Shown: in pieces, positions 59,208 through 64,000 of the stretch
How positions within the stretch are numbered: the first letter of the stretch is position 1
How the letters are laid out: each line of letters opens with the position of its first letter
The notes under the pieces: model-generated
The model's database searches: none
Told to the model about the DNA's origin: nothing
The model's input: the letters and a program-made list of their open reading frames with translations, nothing else
Source of the DNA: Plecoglossus altivelis
Taxonomy: Eukaryota > Chordata > Actinopteri > Osmeriformes > Plecoglossidae
Length of the DNA stretch: 64,000 nucleotides
Assembly (NCBI GenBank): GCA_036571765.1
Contig: BROE01000001.1
Location: 10,615,390-10,679,389, forward strand
Reading direction: 5' to 3'
Translations under genes and position numbers: made by a program

Positions 59208-62200
59208 GCACTCAGAGTAAGAGACACACACACACACTCAGAGAGAGAGCAAAAGAGAGAGCGAGCGAGATCAGAGAGAGCGAGAAGAAGTAAAAAGCTA
59301 TAGCATCCACAGGGTTGGGGTTGGTTTAGACCTCCAAAGGAGATGGAGTGTTAGGAATTCTGTTGTTTATATAAACTGTAATCTTTTCCATTCGGAGTCA
59401 GTGGGCTGGGGGTGGGGTTGGGGGCTGGAGAGGGTCTGTTGGAACCAGGGCTGGGGCTGGGGTGGGGGGTTGGGGGCTGGAGAGGGGCTGTTGGAACCAG
59501 GGCTGGGGCTGGGGTTGTTTATCCACTGTGCCACGGCCAGGAGATGTTTACAGCTGTGTATTTATGCTACTCCCCAACTAGCAGGCCTGCTGGGCTCAGC
59601 TCTGGGATGGCTACGTCTAAACAGGACCTCCTAGGGTGACTGCTCCACCCTCCCTCTGAGAGGCAGCGAGGAGGCTAGGAGGCTAGGAGGCTAGGGAGGC
59701 TGGGAGGATAGGTGGGTAGGAGGCTAGGCCAACACCACACCAGCATTCCAGCCTCCTCTAGGTTCTATCAAGAACCAAAACAGAGGGGTTCTTTCAGAGG
59801 GTTCTAACCACAATGACTGCATGAGAACCACTTTGGAACCCTTTGTTCTGACACTGTACGCACGTCACATGTTGGTCCTTTGAACCACGCCCTCCCCCCT
59901 CCCTCCCTCCCCCCACTCCCTCCCTCCCTCCCCTCTCTCTTTCCCTCTCCCACCCTATCCTTCATGTCCTTCCCGTCCTTCATGTCCTTCCTTCCTTCCC
60001 TCGTTTTTCTCTCCATTTTGGGCGAAAACACAACTTCCAAGTTCCATCCTCCATGCCACTGCTCTACTCCAAACACTTGAAGAATGCTTCCTGACCGACC
60101 GGCCACGGCCTCCGACAGAAAGCCACCCTGGGCGTATTTACATTTTGGCTGTACTGCCTGCCTGTCTGCCTGGCTTCTCACTGAGCGGTTTTATGTCGCG
60201 GGCCTATCGGAGGCTGCTCTCAAGGCTGTGGTTTGGTTCCAGCTGAGCCCACATTCAGTTGAAAAACATCGCTATTTGCCTTTTTTTTCCACTGAGGCAT
60301 TTTAGCAGTTTGAGGAAAAAAGAACCAGAGGGAAGCAGGATAGCATTGGGTGGTGTGTGTGAGTCGACATGTGTATGTTTGGGTGTGTGTGTGTCTGCGT
60401 GTGTGTGTGTGAATGCAGGGTGCTGAATTGCAACTAACCAGTTTAGAAGCAAATTTATTGTGATCCCCAATATGGACACCACAGCTCTCAAATGGGGTTG
60501 ACGGAATGTTACAGATACCCTCTGAGTGTGTGCGTCTGTGTGTGTGTGTAAGCCACCACCCAGCGGGTAGAAGAACATTTACATGTTTACGAGCAGCTGC
60601 TACACACCCTTGATGTTTTCCCCATTTGTTGTGCTCTGAGGGTGGAGTTTGATGACTGAGCGTGTGTGTGTGCGTATGTGTGTGTGTGTGTGAGAGTGTG
60701 AAGGGTTGGTTGGGTCGGGGGTGAGAGAGGACCACTCTCTGGAGTGACAGGGCGGTGGAGTAAGGGGGTCCTCGGGGGGGACATTCCACCTGAAATGTAA
60801 ACTACCCCCCCCCCTCTGCCCCTCGCTGCCCTCACCACTCCCTGCCCCCCTCATCCAGCTCTGGCTCCTGTCCCCAGGAGCAACAGACAACAGGCTCCAG
60901 GCTTCAGACCAGCATAAACACACGCAGGCGCTTCCTTCACCAACACATTGGAGAGTGTGTGTCTGTGCGTGTGTGGGTGTGCGTGGGTGTGCGTGGGTGT
61001 GCGTGGGTGTGCGTGGGTGTGCACGCGACTGGCTGGGAAATAAGTGCGGTGCGAGGGCGCGTGGCGTCTCACCTCATGATGAAGTCAAACTCGGATCCTG
61101 CCAGCATGAGCACTCCCAGCAGGGTGGAGATGGCTCCGTCAATCACCGGGGCAAACATGTGCTCCAGGGCCACCCCCGAACGCTTGTTTCTGCTCCCGAT
61201 GGCCGTCAGGAAGCCCTGGGGTGGCAAGGGAGGGAGGGAAGGAAGGAAGGAAGGAGGGAAGGAGGGAGGGAGGAGAGGCGGAGACATGGAGGGAGAGGAG
61301 GATGTGGAGTGAGGGTTGGTTTAGTTAGCGTTGTCATAGGATGTGTCATTACAGAATGACAGTAATGTCATTACAGAGCATTGCGGCGTTCTGGTTCTGA
61401 GTCAAATAGTATAGTATTGCAAGAAGTACTGTAATAGCATTTGGTGTAACTATCTAGCAGGACTATGCAGCAATTTGGGTTTGTTAGCTAATGAAGCAAG
61501 TTGTTAGCTCAGGGTTGTCTTACCAATGCAATGTGGACGGTGAACTCAACTCCGATGCCCACGGAGGCGATGAGGATGACCACTGGGATGGCACTGAGTT
61601 TGATGCCAATCAGACCCATGATCCCAAACAGCTCCACAGTCATCATGGCCAGGATGAAGACCTGGAGAGGAGAAGGAGAAGAGAGGGAGAGGAGAAGAGA
61701 GGAGAGGGAGAGGAGAGGGAGAGGGGAGGGAGAGGAGAAGAGAGGAGGAACAGGGTTAGAGACTGCCTGCTGGGATGTGTACGCATGCAGAGAGTCCAGC
61801 TCCTTGCACTGCACCCCACCTCTGACTCGGCACAGTATCATCTGCAAAGTTTCACGTTACACTCTCCTGTCCCCCCCCCCCCCCTACCTCGCGCTCGCTC
61901 CCCCCCTCCCCCCCATCAGGAGAGATAGATGGATGACGGACAGAGCTCGACAAAAGACAACATGGGCCGTCACCGACCCTCCTCCTCCACCCGTCAATCT
62001 GCTCCCAGGGGTGTGGCTCTCATCCACCTCTCCAGACCAAGAAAACATTCCCTCTTTTTTCTTCTTCCACTTCTTCTTTTTTTTTTTACAAGATAGAGAG
62101 AAGGGACTCTGAAAGCCCTTCAGCCTCCGAGGGCTTTGATGTTGGCAGGGGTCCCAATTTGGTCACGGTTAAATTGGAAATGATAAAACCCATTTTATTG

Positions 62201-62579
62201 CGGCCACATAAACAGTGAAACTACACAGGCCCCAGCCGCGGCCCTGACAATGTGACGGCGCACATGCAAGGGACTCAACAGACCCCCTTTTCTATGTTTG
62301 TCAAGAGAGATATGCGCGCGTGTGTGCATGCGGGTGATGAAATGTGGACAGTGTCCCGCTCTGGGGAGGTTCCTTGAGGGATTTTTTTTTTCTTTTTAAG
62401 GAATAAAACCCTGTTCTGAGCCAAAGCCTACTGGGTTCCACTACAGGCCAGGACAGAAGGTCAGAGGAGTCAGGTCTTTACCCTGGGGTCCCTCCCCTGC
62501 CCCACACACACACACCACCAGACCCACCAGCCTGTGTGAAATGTTTCACAGCCGCTCCACTGACAGCCTGTCTACCCTC

Positions 62580-62621
<42 letters not shown>

Positions 62622-63819
62622 CACGGACTCAGGCACACCAAAATACACATTTCCACACACACACACAGAGGCGCGGTAGCACGCAGGCCAAAGTACACAT
62701 TCTCACACACACGTATCCACACACCCAACCCCCACGGCCGAGGAGGCAGGGCTGATGGATGGGTTTAGCAGGCCAAGGTCGCGACTGGGCAGATTCGTCC
62801 TGTCCCCAAGTTTCTCTCTGACAAAAGCAGGACTGGGAGGTAAAGCCTTCAGGAGAGCTTTGCCTCTCGTTTGCATTTCCTTTTCTAAGGCCGGCAAGGC
62901 CAGATTAGAATGACAAAGGCCTAGGGGGCCTGGCTGTGTGTGTGTGTGTGTGTGCATATTTGTGTGTGTGTGTATGTGTGTGTGTGTGTGTGTGGTGGTT
63001 AGCCAGGCCTCCCCAGTGAAGGGGCCTCCTCGGCTTGGTTATTGAGCTGTGCTGAGAGGGCAGGGGAGTGAGACTGGGAAAACCAGAGGGGATGTGTGTC
63101 TGCATCTGTATTTGGACCTGCATGTGTGTGTGTGTGTGTGTGGACTTACTATGATGCCTGCGGTCCAGGGATTGAGCAGTAGGATGGCGCAGACCAGGAA
63201 AGTGCAGGCCAGCACCACGCTGATGGACAGCAGGAACCAGTGGCGGAGCCCGATGTACTGTTCCCAGAACAGGAAAGGGTAGCCGTTGGGGTAGTTCAGC
63301 ACGCCCTTGCGGCTGAACTCATCGCACACCGCCCGCACGCTCTCGATGGCCTCCACAAAGTCGGACGCCTGCCGCAGCCCGTTCAGGTAGAAGGGGAACT
63401 GGGCAAACTCCAGAGGCTCGGCCGCAGGGACTGGAGAGAGAGAGGAGGAGGAGGAGGGAGGAGGAAGGAGGAGGAGTAAGAGAGGAGGTTGGAGGGAGGA
63501 GAAGAAGACAAGGAACGGGGCAGAAAACGGAAGAGGCGAGTGCGGATTAGATCAACAGTACATTGATCCCGGTATAGATGAGAGGTCACAGAACATCTGG
63601 GGCTAGTAAGGCAGGGACGGTGGGAGCGTTTGACTTACTGCGCAGGTTCTCCCCGGTGGTGTCGTACTTGTCGTGGATCCACTCACGAGGGTGGGGGTAG
63701 AAGTTGGCCTGCGACGCGGCGTAGCCCAGTGGGTCGTTACTAACCCACACCGTGAGGTAGATGTAGAAAACCTCCGCTGGAATCAAGCCCTCCTCATCCA
63801 CCAGCTGGCGTGATGTCAG
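55709..63819 (-). CDS. ptch2: Patched2, Hedgehog receptor, 3' part
   Basis: Twelve-pass membrane receptor that binds Hedgehog and, unbound, represses Smoothened, probably by moving sterols. Minus-strand exons, in order: 63639-63819, 63150-63430, 61524-61661, 61073-61215, 56583-56988, 55860-56367, 55709-55743; 563 residues plus stop, the gene continuing beyond the right edge. Seen: end of extracellular domain 2 (EWIHDKYDTTGENLR), TM8 (ending LLLNPWTAGII), TM9-TM10 with SVGIGVEFTVH whose Glu belongs to the RND acidic triad, TM11-TM12 (FAPVIDGAISTLLG, NGLVLLPVLLS), then a tail of roughly 285 residues. HDKYDTTGENLR, LLGPPAEV and HPSLPGAY follow human PTCH2 rather than PTCH1, and kif2c next door agrees. 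Exon lengths 281, 138 and 143 equal those I recall for human PTCH1. Human PTCH2 has a much shorter tail. Ten consecutive His near the C-terminus are unusual. Confidence 0.95.
55860..56367 (-). CDS. ptch2: ptch2 penultimate exon (cytoplasmic tail)
   Basis: 169 codons of the C-terminal tail: a Gln/Arg/His-rich first half, then TATASVTVAVHPSLPGAY, which matches the short conserved block near the end of PTCH1 and PTCH2, then an acidic stretch (EGYEDSETDCSDEG) and a ten-His run encoded at 55879-55908. No PPxY motif is visible. The acceptor is ctctctgtctctag on the minus strand, preceded by a long CT tract. Confidence 0.9.
55879..55908 (-). repeat. ptch2: CAC repeat encoding poly-His
   Basis: Ten histidine codons on the minus strand: CAC x3, CAT, CAC x6. 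The single CAT interruption splits the pure trinucleotide run. Confidence 0.93.
56368..56480 (+). repeat. GA tract abutting ptch2 acceptor
   Basis: Imperfect (GA)n of about 110 bases starting at the penultimate-exon acceptor; in the ptch2 sense strand it is a CT tract and forms the pyrimidine tract. Confidence 0.93.
56583..56988 (-). CDS. ptch2: ptch2 exon with TM12 and proximal tail
   Basis: 406 bases: completes TM11/TM12 (YFFAVLAILTILGMLNGLVLLPVLLS) and continues without a break into the tail (NRLPTPSPEP, then SSDSEYYSETTTTSGLGEEEYKY). In human PTCH1, as I recall, this region is two exons of 100 and 255 bases with the junction at the PEV position; here the corresponding point (about 56889) is inside a continuous frame. 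The SSDSEY block is a likely kinase target. Donor is gtacgc. Confidence 0.9.
56989..61072 (-). other. Large ptch2 intron, repeat-rich, no exon seen
   Basis: A 4.1-kb intron. It contains a CT-rich tract (57165-57410), GA tracts (57655-57755, 59160-59280), a 52-bp G-rich duplication (59405-59510), CT/CCTTC runs (59885-60010), GT tracts (60340-60410, 60525-60548, 60660-60693) and a GTGTGCGTGG array (60955-61022). No exon belonging to another gene was recognised. Confidence 0.7.
59405..59516 (+). repeat. 52-bp G-rich tandem duplication
   Basis: Two copies about 52 bp apart, each with GGCTGGAGAGGG, CTGTTGGAACCAG and GGCTGGGGCTGGGG; runs of three to six guanines recur throughout. Confidence 0.85.
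61073..61215 (-). CDS. ptch2: ptch2 exon with TM11
   Basis: 143 bases: GFLTAIGSRNKR, then ALEHMFAPVIDGAISTLLGVLMLAGSEFDFIMR, the loop and TM11. Acceptor ccaccccag and donor gtgaga on the minus strand. Confidence 0.93.
61524..61661 (-). CDS. ptch2: ptch2 exon with TM9-TM10
   Basis: 138 bases, phase 0 on both sides: VFILAMMTVELFGIMGLIGIKLSAIP then VVILIASVGIGVEFTVHIAL. The Glu in GIGVEF is the TM10 member of the charged triad in the RND transmembrane core and is retained. A GA-rich tract (61662-61750) abuts the acceptor. Confidence 0.93.
62578..62620 (+). repeat. CA microsatellite in ptch2 intron
   Basis: Perfect (CA)n of about 38 bases, with further CA blocks at about 62655-62665 and GT blocks at about 62935-62995 in the same 1.5-kb intron (61662-63149). 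Nothing else recognisable lies in that intron. Confidence 0.93.
63150..63430 (-). CDS. ptch2: ptch2 exon with TM8
   Basis: 281 bases: IPAAEPLEFAQFPFYLNGLR, the end of the second extracellular domain with FVEAIESVRAVC, then PFLFWEQYIGLRHW and TM8. A GT repeat lies just past the donor (63122-63142) and GGA-rich sequence borders the acceptor (63431-63500). Confidence 0.95.
63639..63819 (-). CDS. ptch2: ptch2 exon, extracellular domain 2, first in window
   Basis: 181 bases starting in phase 0: LTSRQLVDEEGLIPAEVFYIYLTVWVSNDPLGYAASQANFYP, part of the second extracellular domain. EGLIP.E.FY and HDKYDTTGENLR match human PTCH2 better than PTCH1. Upstream exons lie beyond position 64000. Confidence 0.95.
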
Positions 63820-63827
63820 CTGGACAG

Positions 63828-63985
63828 AGGGAGAGGGAGAGAGACAGAGAGAGAGAGGGAGAGAGAGAGAGACAGAAAGAGAGAGAGAGAGGGAGAGAGG
63901 GAGAGAGAGAGAGAGGGAGAGAGAGAGGGAGAGACAGAGAGAGAGAGAGCGAGAGAGGGAGAGACAGAGAGAGGGAGAGACATAG
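63828..63985 (+). repeat. GA tract upstream of ptch2 exon at 63639
   Basis: About 155 bases of imperfect (GA)n that, in ptch2 sense, is a CT tract ending eight bases from the acceptor. Confidence 0.93.
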
Positions 63986-64000
63986 AGAAGCATTTAGTAC

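Noticed and set aside
55709..63819. Assignment of the Patched gene as ptch1
   Set aside because: Long tail and conserved exon lengths fit both, but HDKYDTTGENLR, LLGPPAEV, HPSLPGAY and linkage to kif2c point to ptch2.

Overview
The window is vertebrate nuclear DNA, almost certainly from a ray-finned (teleost) fish. It holds three intron-containing protein genes separated by long repeat-rich spacers. The fish assignment rests on the first gene, which is a fish-type second kisspeptin receptor rather than the mammalian one, and on the fish-like, full-tailed Patched2. No prokaryotic, phage, CRISPR or operon features are present. Gene models were built by hand from reading-frame continuity across GT-AG introns; every exon junction listed keeps frame.

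Layout. (1) 1-3478: AT-rich spacer with no gene seen. (2) 3787-7535, plus strand: kiss1rb (gpr54-2/kissr2), 5 coding exons, 381 residues, complete, with a TATAAAG at 3479 and an upstream-ATG-free leader. (3) About 8.9-36.8 kb: a 28-kb spacer with microsatellites, a 10-bp tandem array (27.1 kb), a CpG-rich patch with a palindromic CRE (30.0-30.9 kb) and a 0.73-kb telomere-like C-rich array (33.9-34.7 kb). (4) 37469-44434, plus strand: kif2c (kinesin-13/MCAK), 22 coding exons, 724 residues by my model, complete. (5) 44.7-53.4 kb: spacer made largely of minisatellites and polypurine tracts. (6) 55709 to beyond the right edge, minus strand: the 3' part of ptch2 (seven coding exons, 563 residues: end of the second extracellular domain, TM8-TM12, long cytoplasmic tail) with a roughly 2.3-kb 3'UTR; its 5' exons lie to the right of the window.

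The three products do not form a pathway: a neuroendocrine Gq-coupled receptor, a microtubule depolymerase of mitosis, and the Hedgehog receptor. What links them is position. From memory of the human map, KIF2C(+) and PTCH2(-) lie in this order and orientation on 1p34, so the right half is an ancient conserved block with kiss1rb at its left side.

I did not find a new biological system. The items most worth a second look are the divergent neck of the Kif2c protein, a (TG)n tract standing where the polypyrimidine tract of a kif2c 3' splice site should be, a poly-His tract and a tail without a PPxY motif in Ptch2, microsatellites supplying the splice-acceptor pyrimidines of several ptch2 exons, the telomere-like array, and the isolated CpG/CRE patch.
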